A stretch of 45,422 bases of DNA, taken from NCBI GenBank assembly GCA_029975215.1, contig JARKPO010000079.1:1-45422 (forward strand). Direction: 5' to 3'. Source of the stretch: Levilinea sp. GTDB taxonomy: Bacteria; Chloroflexota; Anaerolineae; Anaerolineales; Anaerolineaceae. Positions 25,699-33,906 of this stretch are shown one piece after another. Each line of letters opens with the position of its first letter. Position 1 is the first letter of the stretch. The position numbers and the translations under genes are program-made. A model generated the notes under the pieces. It worked only from the letters and a program-made list of their open reading frames with translations, ran no database searches and was not told the DNA's origin.

Positions 25699-25971
25699 TT
25701 ATGAAACAAACACGCCCTTCTCTAGCGGCAGCCACCAGGTAAACCCGAAAGCCAGGGTCATTAACCAAATATGAGTGTCTGGAAGGTTCTTCTTTCGGCC
25801 AATCCGCAATGCGGTTTTGAGTTCACAGATGTGCAGGAAAAGAATGCCAAGAACAAGGGCCGCACCTACCCAGCGCACGGGAGAAAAGATCCACAAGCCC
25901 AATCCCAAGATATAGAGCCCAAGAGCAAATGCCATCAGGATCATCCAAAATATCTTTGCGTTTTGCATCAT
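25699..25971 (-). CDS. Small membrane protein of unknown function
   Basis: 90 residues with two or three hydrophobic segments (FWMILMAFALGLYILGLGLWIF; WVGAALVLGILFLHIC; a weaker one near the C-terminus). The ATG-ATG start has AAGG about 12 bases upstream and lies ten bases after the DUF362 gene, so it is the last gene of the marR-AOR operon. I do not recognise the family. It may anchor or assist a membrane-associated redox enzyme. Coding potential is supported by operon position and composition, not by homology. Confidence 0.6.
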   Translation of the reverse strand: MMQNAKIFWMILMAFALGLYILGLGLWIFSPVRWVGAALVLGILFLHICELKTALRIGRKKNLPDTHIWLMTLAFGFTWWLPLEKGVFVS

Positions 25972-25981
25972 TCATACTGCC

Positions 25982-27646
25982 TTATGGAAGGAATGTCGCC
26001 AGGATATTTCTATTTTCTGAAGCGCATAGCGTTTTAATCTCAGCAGGCGTGAGCGGTGCGAATGGTTCATAGATGTACGGCAAATTCATTTCGTCTTCTG
26101 TCAACTCGCGCGTTTTGTATACCATGTCTTCGTGGTGCAGGGGAATATCGATGCGCTGACCCGAACGCAGCAAAGCTTTGCGCCGTTCACAGGCCCTCAG
26201 AGTGGCGAAGAGGGCGGAGAATAGATAACGGTTGCGCGGAGAGATTACCGAACACATCGTCCCGCTCATCTGATGTATGACCATGTGAGGTGAATTGGGG
26301 AAGGGCATGCAGCCATCAACATAACGGTCCACAATTTCCTTCACAGGACGGGTACAAGTTCCGATTGCCACTTTCTTCCCTTCCAGCGCAGCAATATCCG
26401 CCAGGGAATAAGGCTTACCAAACCCGTCATAATACAACACGCTGCCGTTATTATTTACACCCGCTCCCAGGATCAATGTCAACTTGAAGTCGCGCCGCTT
26501 GCCCTCATAAAATAGCATATCGAAGGCATACCGTGTGGTTGCCAGGCAGCCGCCGCGGCAAACATTTTCAAGCGCGCTTAATTGGTGCTCATCACAACCA
26601 TTGCTCAGGTCCAGGGCCGGTGCGCCGGCCTTGCTGTGCCCTATCAAGACCCTGACATTTGGAAAATTCTCTTTCATCCATCTTCCAAGCAAGGATGGAT
26701 CGGCCGGACGGTATGGCGCGATCCTTTGTTCTCCGATGATCTGCACGCTGGGATCGCTGAATCCATCTGCAGCCGCGATCCGCATCAGAGGGATGGTTTC
26801 TGGATCAAAGCCCATCATGCGGGCAGCGACCCGGTCTGTTTCCACACTCTGGTTGCCACTGATGATGACCCTGCTCTGCACCGGCTCTACGGGAGCGGGG
26901 CAATTACCCTCCCCGCCCACAATCCCATCGATGATCACAAGATCCGCTTTGAACAGGTGCAGCATATCCACCAGTTTTTGATTGATCGCGTGATTATGAT
27001 TGCGTTGGCGCAGGTTATAAGCGAGCACACCCATGGCATTCTTAAATCCCAACGTCACGCCGGTGTACAGGTTGGTCTTCATTTTGGGGATGGAAATGTA
27101 AAAGGCCTCTCCTTTGACCACTTCCGAAAAAATGCGCGGGATAACAATTTCTCGCATCACCCGCGCTCGCGGCAGCAGGTAACGATCGACGGGCTGTTCC
27201 TCCAACGCGACCAGACTGACCTTGCGGTGTTTTGCCAGCCGGTCCAACCCTGCCACGTGGAAAGAAGCCTGTGTTGGCATTCCACGACCAGAGGATTCAA
27301 CAATGGTGATACGGCTAGTGAACTGCTGCAGGAATTCGATCACCGCGTCGATGACTCGTGGATCGGTCGATTCGGGGTAATCGCGCTTACCCATGCCCAA
27401 ATCGTGAAAAACGGTGACCAGGTTCGGCTTGATAATAACTTTTCGTTCGCGGAGCTTTTCTGTGAAGTGGATTTCCGCATCCAAATTTTCAAGGTTTTCC
27501 CGCACAACTGACTTGATGGCCTTCACATCCTCGCGTTCATCATAAGCAAGTGTGCCATATTCACGGGGAAGTGATACATAATCGCAAGTGAAATCCATTT
27601 CCCTGGCATGGCTGATGACAACAACACTTTTTGCACCTTGTTCCAT
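25982..27646 (-). CDS. DUF362-domain protein
   Basis: 554 residues. VIIKPNLVTVF (about 64-75), IVESSGRG, PKMKTNLYTGVTLGFKNAMGVL and DLVIIDGIVGGEGN are the conserved blocks of DUF362, a domain often linked to iron-sulfur proteins and of undefined biochemistry. The C-terminal half has several Cys residues (CDEHQ, CRGGC, CTRP, C-S) but no classical ferredoxin motif. I chose the ATG at 27646 because GGAGG lies directly upstream; the frame is open to 27682. It follows the ferredoxin gene by 36 bases. A role in maturing or serving the AOR/ferredoxin pair is inferred. Confidence 0.75.
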   Translation of the reverse strand: MEQGAKSVVVISHAREMDFTCDYVSLPREYGTLAYDEREDVKAIKSVVRENLENLDAEIHFTEKLRERKVIIKPNLVTVFHDLGMGKRDYPESTDPRVIDAVIEFLQQFTSRITIVESSGRGMPTQASFHVAGLDRLAKHRKVSLVALEEQPVDRYLLPRARVMREIVIPRIFSEVVKGEAFYISIPKMKTNLYTGVTLGFKNAMGVLAYNLRQRNHNHAINQKLVDMLHLFKADLVIIDGIVGGEGNCPAPVEPVQSRVIISGNQSVETDRVAARMMGFDPETIPLMRIAAADGFSDPSVQIIGEQRIAPYRPADPSLLGRWMKENFPNVRVLIGHSKAGAPALDLSNGCDEHQLSALENVCRGGCLATTRYAFDMLFYEGKRRDFKLTLILGAGVNNNGSVLYYDGFGKPYSLADIAALEGKKVAIGTCTRPVKEIVDRYVDGCMPFPNSPHMVIHQMSGTMCSVISPRNRYLFSALFATLRACERRKALLRSGQRIDIPLHHEDMVYKTRELTEDEMNLPYIYEPFAPLTPAEIKTLCASENRNILATFLP

Positions 27647-27682
27647 CCCACCCTCCATAAAATAAATATTGTTATTTTCCAA

Positions 27683-28108
27683 CTACGAGCTGGGAAGGGG
27701 AGGCATCATGGTGATCGCTCCCACCGGGCAAATTGTCTGGCAGAATGAACAAGCGATGCAAATTTTTGGATCGCCCAGACAGGCGACCAAATTGACCTGG
27801 TGATCGGTCAGCGCGGCAAATTCCATCGCCCCTGTGGGACAATCCTGCAAGCAAAGACCGCATGAGACACATTTTTTTGCGTTAACCAACGGCTTCGGCC
27901 ACAAGGAGCGCTTAAGGGGCTGCTGTAATTTACCAGCAGCATCGAACACTGCCTGGTAGGGACAAACTTTCGCGCAGGCACCGCACTCAATGCAGATGTC
28001 AGCATTGATACTGTGCACCTGGTTGCGTTCTCCGCTGATGGCATTCACCGGGCATATCTTTGCACAGGCCGTGCATCCCTTGCATGTGTTTTGGATGGTA
28101 TAACTCAT
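27683..28108 (-). CDS. Ferredoxin-like protein with four [4Fe-4S] motifs
   Basis: 141 residues with four CxxCxxCxxxCP motifs: CKGCTACAKICP (9-20), CIECGACAKVCP (39-50), CVSCGLCLQDCP (80-91) and CIACSFCQTICP (117-128). It can therefore hold four [4Fe-4S] clusters and serve as an electron-transfer subunit. The start overlaps the AOR stop (TAATG), so it is translationally coupled and probably the direct partner of that enzyme. The pairing resembles YdhV-YdhY of E. coli and the AOR-ferredoxin pairs of anaerobes. Confidence 0.9.
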   Translation of the reverse strand: MSYTIQNTCKGCTACAKICPVNAISGERNQVHSINADICIECGACAKVCPYQAVFDAAGKLQQPLKRSLWPKPLVNAKKCVSCGLCLQDCPTGAMEFAALTDHQVNLVACLGDPKICIACSFCQTICPVGAITMMPPLPSS

Positions 28109-30090
28109 TAGTTGACCCTTTGTGACTCGTGCAATAGCACATCGCTCATCTCAAGCGCATCCAATGTTTCTTGTGTCGGCACACCGGTATCGGGATCCCA
28201 ACCGATTTCTTTCCAATAAGCCTGGATTAGAACGTCAATATCATATTTCACCCCGCGGTTGGGGCCGCTTGCTTGTGGCGGGTCGCCGGTCAGGCGCTTG
28301 CTGACCTTGATCTTGCGTGGATCAATCCCCTCACGAATATTGAACATCTGCCGCAGAGTCTGGATGCGCCGCCCGATACGCAAATATTCTGCAGGGGTCA
28401 GGTTCCACCCGGTGGCTGCGTTGGTCCATTCAAAAATTGGCACCCGATCAACGCCGATCAACATACCCATGTAACAAGCGCCAATGGAATTGTAAAACTG
28501 AATAAATTCAGAAACGGCAACAGCGCTTTCGGTTCTACCATTGCCGGGCAGGTAACGAGTTTCTTTTTTATAGAACTGGGTGGCTTGCGGCAGTCCAGGA
28601 ACACGCGTCCAGAGTTTGTACATATCGTAATACAGCTGGGCGCCGGTCGTATGGCGTCCGGGGGTTGGATCTACGCTGGCGTGCAGCCCCATACCAGGGT
28701 CGAGGCGTGGATCGTGATATGCCATCTCCTGACCGCCGGCGTGGATGGCTGAGTCCTGGGTGTGTGCCCCCAATTTATCGGCTGCCCTTTTGACGCCATC
28801 CGCAAGCAGCGCTCCAAACCCCTCGCGGGAGATCATCTGTTCAACCACTTGCCGGATAGCCGTGCCGTTACCCCAAATTAGCTCGATACCGCCAGTATCC
28901 TCTTTGGTGATCCACCCTTTTTCATAACATTCCATAGCAAAAGCCACTGCGCCGCCAGCGGAAATCGTATCCATACCAGCGCGGTTGAGCATTTCATTCA
29001 ACTCATATACCAGGTCAAGGTCCTCGTTCAATAGCATTGTAGAGAACGATGCCGCAGTTTCATATTCAATCTTATGAGATTCCTGCTTTTTGTCAGGTAA
29101 TTCCACGATCCCGCCACAGCCTACCGGGCAACCGCGGCAATGGTATTTGCGTTTTTGGATGGCGATAACCTTGTCTGGATCAAGCTGGTCATTGATATTA
29201 GGGAGATCCTGATTTACTCCGGCCCAATTTTTAAACGGGGTATCACCCATGGCAACTGAAGCTGGGAAAGTGCCGATCGTACCCCATTTGGACAGGATCC
29301 CTCCCATAAAGAAACCGGGCATCTTAAAGCCAACGGGCAGTTCTCCGAGGATCCATCCGAAGGCAGAAAAGATTTTGGAAGGGATCGGTTTCAGCGGTAT
29401 GTTGATGTCTCTCGTGCAGCGCAACGATAATAATTTCATTTGCACCGGGTTGTGCGCAGCCACTCGCTTTGAACCGTTCAACACAACGGCCTTGAGCTTT
29501 TTCGACCCCATAACCGCCCCAAGTCCAGAACGAGCAGCCAAACGACCGCCGTCATTCACAATCCCGGAAATTAGGGAACACTTTTCACCAGCTTGTCCGA
29601 TCGCAGCGATCGCCGGTTTGCGCTTACCACCATATTCCGCTTGCAAAATCGCTTCGGTTTCTACCGCATCTTTTCCCCATAAGTGCGATGCATCCCGCAG
29701 CTTTGGCCCGTGGTCGTCGATCAATAAATAAACTGGCTTAGAACTGCTGCCCTTGAAAAAGATGCCGTCATATCCGCACTGCTTGATGGCGTAAGAGAAC
29801 GTACCGCCACAGTTGGAGTCCCCCCAGGTACCCGTGAGAGGAGATTTCCCAACAGCCATCCAACGGCCTGAGAACAGGCTGCTGGTTCCAGTCAGCAGGC
29901 CTGAAACAAACCCCAGGATGTTTTCCGGCCCGAGAGGGTCCGCGCCAGCAGGGATTTCGCGGTACAGAAGTGCAGCTCCCAGACCAATCCCCGCAAGGTA
30001 TTTCTTGTAAAGATCGTCTGGGATGCGTTCTTCAGCGAAAGTCTCTCGAGTCAGGTCAACCCATAACACTTTGCCGGTATAAGGCTTCAT
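28108..30090 (-). CDS. Aldehyde:ferredoxin oxidoreductase family (tungsten/molybdopterin) enzyme
   Basis: 660 residues from the ATG at 30090 (GGAG upstream; open to 30102). The AOR N-domain (GKVLWVDLTRETF, GPENILGFVSGLLTGT, WGDSNCGGTF) binds the bis-pterin cofactor. RSGLGAVMGSKKLKAV (about 187-202) and the [4Fe-4S] motif CRGCPVGC (Cys318, 321, 325) plus a late Cys in SIGACYMG complete the signature. Such enzymes oxidise aldehydes to acids or reduce aromatic or enoyl substrates with low-potential ferredoxin in the cytosol. The substrate cannot be read from the sequence. It is 25 bases after marR and coupled to a ferredoxin gene. Confidence 0.9.
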   Translation of the reverse strand: MKPYTGKVLWVDLTRETFAEERIPDDLYKKYLAGIGLGAALLYREIPAGADPLGPENILGFVSGLLTGTSSLFSGRWMAVGKSPLTGTWGDSNCGGTFSYAIKQCGYDGIFFKGSSSKPVYLLIDDHGPKLRDASHLWGKDAVETEAILQAEYGGKRKPAIAAIGQAGEKCSLISGIVNDGGRLAARSGLGAVMGSKKLKAVVLNGSKRVAAHNPVQMKLLSLRCTRDINIPLKPIPSKIFSAFGWILGELPVGFKMPGFFMGGILSKWGTIGTFPASVAMGDTPFKNWAGVNQDLPNINDQLDPDKVIAIQKRKYHCRGCPVGCGGIVELPDKKQESHKIEYETAASFSTMLLNEDLDLVYELNEMLNRAGMDTISAGGAVAFAMECYEKGWITKEDTGGIELIWGNGTAIRQVVEQMISREGFGALLADGVKRAADKLGAHTQDSAIHAGGQEMAYHDPRLDPGMGLHASVDPTPGRHTTGAQLYYDMYKLWTRVPGLPQATQFYKKETRYLPGNGRTESAVAVSEFIQFYNSIGACYMGMLIGVDRVPIFEWTNAATGWNLTPAEYLRIGRRIQTLRQMFNIREGIDPRKIKVSKRLTGDPPQASGPNRGVKYDIDVLIQAYWKEIGWDPDTGVPTQETLDALEMSDVLLHESQRVN

Positions 30091-30115
30091 TGATGACTCC
30101 ATTTATTGATTTGCG

Positions 30116-30565
30116 TTACTGGCGTTTTACTTTGTCGGTAACACCCAGAATCTTGTGAAAACGCTCTGCCACTTCGAATAATTCCTTAATCTCAGCTGGA
30201 GAAAAACCCTGGATGTTTTTTGAGATTCGGTTAAAACTGGCAGTCTCAATAGCCGCGATGACCTGTTCGCCCTTATCTTCAAGGTGAAGGTGGTAATTCC
30301 TGTGGTCAGCGTGATCTTGCTTTTTGGATAAAAACCCTTCTTTGACTAACCGGTTGAGCAGGCGACTGGCAGTAAATTTGGGCAGTTCCATCTCTGTTGC
30401 AATCTCAGTAAGACGCGCATTGGGGTGCCGGCGCAAAAATTGAAGGGCATAGATCTGCTGAAAATCCAGGCCATAATCCATGGCAATACTACGCTCGTAG
30501 TGGAAGATGGTGCGCAATACCTGATAAAGCAGCTGATCAATTTGTGTACGTTGGTTTTGTTCCAT
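30116..30565 (-). CDS. MarR-family transcriptional regulator
   Basis: 149 residues with the MarR winged helix: LQFLRRHPNARLTEIATEMELPKFTASRLLNRLVKEGFLSKKQDHADHRNYHLHLEDKG spans about 42-100 (wing at DHADHRN). Dimerisation helices flank it. It is the first gene of the AOR operon, 25 bases ahead of the enzyme, and a matching palindrome lies in its own promoter and in that of the cyclase-like gene. MarR proteins commonly respond to phenolic or lipid ligands or oxidants, which fits a redox/lipid set of targets. The ribosome site is weak. Confidence 0.88.
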   Translation of the reverse strand: MEQNQRTQIDQLLYQVLRTIFHYERSIAMDYGLDFQQIYALQFLRRHPNARLTEIATEMELPKFTASRLLNRLVKEGFLSKKQDHADHRNYHLHLEDKGEQVIAAIETASFNRISKNIQGFSPAEIKELFEVAERFHKILGVTDKVKRQ

Positions 30566-30580
30566 AAAACCCGCCGTTCG

Positions 30581-30602
30581 GTTGCGTTATGCAACTATTA
30601 TA
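30581..30602 (-). promoter_or_regulatory. marR promoter with MarR-type operator
   Basis: The palindrome GTTGCGTTATGCAAC (30581-30595) lies 16 bases upstream of the marR start, next to a perfect minus-strand -10, TATAAT (30597-30602). No good -35 is visible. Compared in the best orientation, the site shares TAGTTGCA, GCAACC and spacing with the site at 24423-24437. Confidence 0.7.
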
Positions 30603-30623
30603 TCGGACAATGACATTGTTGGG

Positions 30624-31000
30624 GAATAGCGCAACCCTTTTTCTGTAAATTCGAGGCGGAAACATCCGTCATTCTTTAACAATCGAATGACTGGCCAGAA
30701 CAATCCTTTTTTCCGATCTGCCACTCCTCGCTGATTTCCATCCACAGGCCCTGAACGTACATTTCCGCCAGTGTGATCGTGAGGGCTCTTTCACTGCGCA
30801 GACCTTTTTCCAGGACAGTCGGATAAAAACCTCCTTCCCGTACCTGGGGAATGGCAAACGTCACTTCGCCCACTCGTGTTTTGACCGTCTTGGGTTTGTA
30901 GCCGTTGGCATGCCCGATCCGTTCCGGATGATGTTCGTAACGGGCAGCCCCCAGATACTTTTGGCGCTCGATTTGCATGGCAATTCAATGGCTAGCCATA
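30624..31000 (-). mobile_element. Internally deleted IS256-family element (transposase remnant)
   Basis: The minus-strand frame 30978-30676 reads QIERQKYLGAARYEHHPERI, then GHANGYKPKTVKTRVGEVTF and LEKGLRSERALTITLAEMYVQG, the N-terminal third of an IS256 transposase. It then jumps directly to LWMEISEEWQIGKK, a stretch normally found near the C-terminus. Most of the catalytic core is therefore missing. An IS256-type end (TTTTTCTGTAAATTCG at 30637-30652) lies on its downstream side and matches the one at 211-226. The upstream end is lost near 31000. The remnant abuts the marR promoter on one side and precedes the defence island on the other. Confidence 0.8.
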
Positions 31001-31139
31001 CAATTCCTGTGCTCTGGAACGCGAGATCAAATCCTCAGCCAAAGCGGGATAAACTAACCGCTCCATCCGCATGGGCGTTACATGTGGATTGGAGATGAAA
31101 CTGCCCTTTTATTTGATTTTGCTTTTCCTTTCCCGATGC

Positions 31140-31145
31140 TATAAT
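31140..31145 (+). promoter_or_regulatory. -10 box upstream of the defence island
   Basis: A perfect TATAAT lies 46 bases before the first ATG of the island. The -35 region (TTTTGC or TTGCTT) is weak. It is the only good promoter candidate I see for the following co-oriented genes. Confidence 0.5.
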
Positions 31146-31191
31146 CATTGGAGCAACTGTGATAACCTCATTTTTAACAGCGAGGTGAGTA

Positions 31192-31401
31192 ATGGCCGAC
31201 ACGGATGAGTTCTGGACGGCAGAAGAAGTCTCAAATTACCTACGCATTCCGCAATCGACCATCTACAAGCTCGCCCAGGATAAAGTATTACCCGGTTTTA
31301 AGGTGGGAAAGCACTGGCGGTTTCGCCGGGAAACAATCCTGGAATGGGTTAAGGAAAAAGAAAATCCGGTACACCAAAACAACCAGTTAATGGACAAGTA
31401 A
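31192..31401 (+). CDS. AlpA/excisionase-type HTH DNA-binding protein
   Basis: 69 residues covering a single MerR-like winged helix (HTH_17/excisionase family): FWTAEEVSNYLRIPQSTIYK, then LAQDKVLPGFKVGKHWRFRRETILEWV. GAGGTGAG precedes the ATG. The stop codon TAA is directly followed by the hsdM ATG, so hsdM, which has no ribosome site of its own, probably depends on translation of this gene. It may regulate the R-M operon. Similar proteins also serve as excisionases of mobile islands, but no integrase is visible nearby. Confidence 0.82.
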   Translation: MADTDEFWTAEEVSNYLRIPQSTIYKLAQDKVLPGFKVGKHWRFRRETILEWVKEKENPVHQNNQLMDK

Positions 31402-33906
31402 ATGGCATCATTGACGCTCTCTCAACTCGAAACCCATTTGTTCAAAGCCGCTGATATTCTCCGCGGAAAGATGGATGCCTCCGAATACAAAGAATACATT
31501 TTTGGCATGCTCTTTCTCAAGCGTCTCTCCGACCAGTTCCAGGTGCAGCAGGCAAAAGAATACCAAAAATGGATCGCGGCGGGTTTCCCACCAGCCGAGG
31601 TAGCTACACTGATTGAAGACTCCAACCTATACGGCGAGACCTTCTTTGTGCCCAGGCGCGCCCGCTGGCGGCCCGGCGAGCATGAAATCCCCGATGAGAA
31701 AATCACGTACATTGTCAACCTGAAAGAGGATGTAGGTAACCAGCTGAATAAAGCCCTGGCTGCCCTGGAAGACGCCAACCCCGAGCTTACCGGCGTGTTG
31801 AAGCATATTGACTTTAACGCGCCAAAAGGAAAAACGCGCCTTTCGGACCGCCAACTGGTGGATTTGATCCATCACTTCGATAAGTACCGCCTGACCAATG
31901 AGGACTTTGAGTTCCCCGACCTGTTGGGCGCGGCCTATGAATTCCTGATCAAAGACTTCGCCGACAGCGCCGGCAAAAAGGGCGGCGAATTTTACACGCC
32001 TAACCGCGTGGTGCGCCTGCTGGTCAACATCATCGAGCCGCAGGAAGGCATGACCGTGTACGACCCCACCTGCGGTTCGGGGGGCATGCTCATCCAGTCC
32101 AAGCAGTATGTGGAAGAGCAGGGGCAGAATGCGCGCAACCTGGCGCTTTACGGGCAGGACAATAATGGCACGGTCTGGTCCATCTGCAAGATGAACATGA
32201 TCCTGCACAATATCCCCGACGCGCACATCGAAAACGACGACACGCTGGAAAACCCGATGTTCGTCGAAGAGGGCTACATCAAACAGTTCGACCGGGTGAT
32301 CGCCAACCCGCCATTTTCGCAAAACTATTCACGCGCCGGGATGAAATTCCCGCAGCGCTTCCATCACGGCTTCACCCCCGAAACCGGCAAGAAAGCCGAC
32401 CTGATGTTTGTGCAGCACATGATCGCCTCGGTCAAACCCGGCGGCAAGATGGCGACCATTATGCCCCACGGCGTGCTCTTCCGCGGCGGGGCGGAAAAAG
32501 CCATCCGCGAGAGCATTCTCAAGGAAGGCATCGTGGAAGCCGTCATCGGCCTGCCGCCCAACCTGTTTTATGGCACGGGCATCCCCGCCTGCGTGCTGGT
32601 GATCAACAAAAACCGCCCGCCGGAGCAGAAAAACGCCGTCCTGTTCATCAATGCCGATGCGGAATTCGGCGAGGGGCGCGCCCAGAACTACCTGCGCCCC
32701 GAAGACCTGGAAAAGATCACCCAGGTGTACCGGCAGCGGCGGGAGATTCCGCGTTACTCGCGCCTGGTGACGTTGGACGAGCTGGCCGCCAACGACTACA
32801 ACCTCAACATCCGCCGCTATGTGGATAACTCGCCCGAGCCGGAGATCGAGGACGTGCGCGCCCACCTGGTGGGCGGCGTGCCGAAGCGCGAAGTGGCGCG
32901 TTACACCGACCAGCTTGCCCGCTTTGGGCTGGCGCCCGAGGTGGCCTTTGTGGAGCGCGACGCCGATTACTACGACTTCAAGCCGGAGATCAAGACCAAA
33001 GCCGATATCCGCCCGCTGATCGAAAACCACCCCAATGTCAAAGAACGCCAGGCGGAGCTGGAAGCGCGTCTGGAGCGCTGGTGGAGCGACGCGGCGAAAG
33101 CGATCGAAAGCTTCCCGGGGCAAAACCACCTGGCCGAATTCCGCCGGCAGTTTCAAAACACCCTGCTGCAGGCGTTGCTGCCGGTGGGCGTGCTGGATGA
33201 ATTCCAGATCGCCGGCATCTTCGCCAACTGGTGGGAAGCGGTGCGCTACGATTTCAAGACCATCGTCGCCGCCGGCTGGAGCGCCAACCTGATCCCGGAC
33301 GAATACATCCTGAACGCCTTTTTCCAGAAAGAACAGGCGGAAATTGAAGCGCTGGAAACCCGGGCGGCAGAACTGCAGGCGGAACTGGACGAAGTGTTGG
33401 CGGCAGTGGAGCTGGACGCTGAGGACGAAAGTGAAGAAACAGACAGCGCGCCCAGCATCGCTGAAGTCAAGCAGGCTCTTAAAAACCAAATTGCAGAATT
33501 AAAAGCAGCATATGGGAATCACGCGACTACAAACCTTATCAGTGATATGTCAAATACTCTTAAAAGAATTGAGACCCAAGATGCATCTTTTAAAAAGGCA
33601 AAGAGGGACATTAATAAAAAGCATGATTTATTAATTTCATTAATTCAAAGTAAGCGCAAACAATTAACCGATAATGAATGTCGTCAGTTAATTCTCAGCA
33701 GATTTAATAAACAAATAAATGCTGAATTGGAACAATATATTAAGCAATTTCGATATAGTCTGCTCCAAACCTTCAATGTTTTATTTGATAAATACTCAAT
33801 TTCCTTACAAGAGAACCTAAATAGTCGAAACATCCTTGAAAAACAAGTTCTGGATATATTAGAGCAGCTTGGCTATATTCCCAAAAGAGAGACCATTGTT
33901 CAATGA
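31402..33906 (+). CDS. hsdM: Type I restriction-modification DNA methyltransferase subunit HsdM
   Basis: 834 residues, longer than a usual HsdM (about 500). HsdM_N lies at 5-165, followed by the N6-adenine methylase core with [15 protein letters not shown] motif DPTCGSGGM (221-229) and catalytic NPPF (302-305). After about residue 500 comes a long extension with coiled-coil-rich segments. The base composition changes sharply near 33475: the last ~145 residues are coded by AT-rich sequence full of Lys/Asn/Ile codons, unlike the GC-rich first 690 codons. That tail may have been acquired with the neighbouring hsdS. Ends in an ATGA overlap with hsdS. Confidence 0.92.
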   Translation: MASLTLSQLETHLFKAADILRGKMDASEYKEYIFGMLFLKRLSDQFQVQQAKEYQKWIAAGFPPAEVATLIEDSNLYGETFFVPRRARWRPGEHEIPDEKITYIVNLKEDVGNQLNKALAALEDANPELTGVLKHIDFNAPKGKTRLSDRQLVDLIHHFDKYRLTNEDFEFPDLLGAAYEFLIKDFADSAGKKGGEFYTPNRVVRLLVNIIEPQEGMTVYDPTCGSGGMLIQSKQYVEEQGQNARNLALYGQDNNGTVWSICKMNMILHNIPDAHIENDDTLENPMFVEEGYIKQFDRVIANPPFSQNYSRAGMKFPQRFHHGFTPETGKKADLMFVQHMIASVKPGGKMATIMPHGVLFRGGAEKAIRESILKEGIVEAVIGLPPNLFYGTGIPACVLVINKNRPPEQKNAVLFINADAEFGEGRAQNYLRPEDLEKITQVYRQRREIPRYSRLVTLDELAANDYNLNIRRYVDNSPEPEIEDVRAHLVGGVPKREVARYTDQLARFGLAPEVAFVERDADYYDFKPEIKTKADIRPLIENHPNVKERQAELEARLERWWSDAAKAIESFPGQNHLAEFRRQFQNTLLQALLPVGVLDEFQIAGIFANWWEAVRYDFKTIVAAGWSANLIPDEYILNAFFQKEQAEIEALETRAAELQAELDEVLAAVELDAEDESEETDSAPSIAEVKQALKNQIAELKAAYGNHATTNLISDMSNTLKRIETQDASFKKAKRDINKKHDLLISLIQSKRKQLTDNECRQLILSRFNKQINAELEQYIKQFRYSLLQTFNVLFDKYSISLQENLNSRNILEKQVLDILEQLGYIPKRETIVQ

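Noticed and set aside
28108..30090. Benzoyl-CoA reductase BamB subunit
   Set aside because: BamB belongs to the AOR family, but no other bam genes (BamC-I) are present; a four-cluster ferredoxin alone does not support this.
31192..31401. Excisionase of an integrative element
   Set aside because: No integrase, attachment-site repeat or tRNA gene is visible, so a regulatory role for the R-M operon is preferred.
31627..32322. A 231-codon minus-strand open frame opposite hsdM
   Set aside because: Same reason: a mirror of a strongly coding plus-strand region with no independent support.
32329..33489. A 386-codon open frame on the minus strand opposite hsdM
   Set aside because: It is the antisense shadow of GC-rich hsdM codons; it has no ribosome site, no recognisable family, and lies wholly within a gene with clear methylase motifs.
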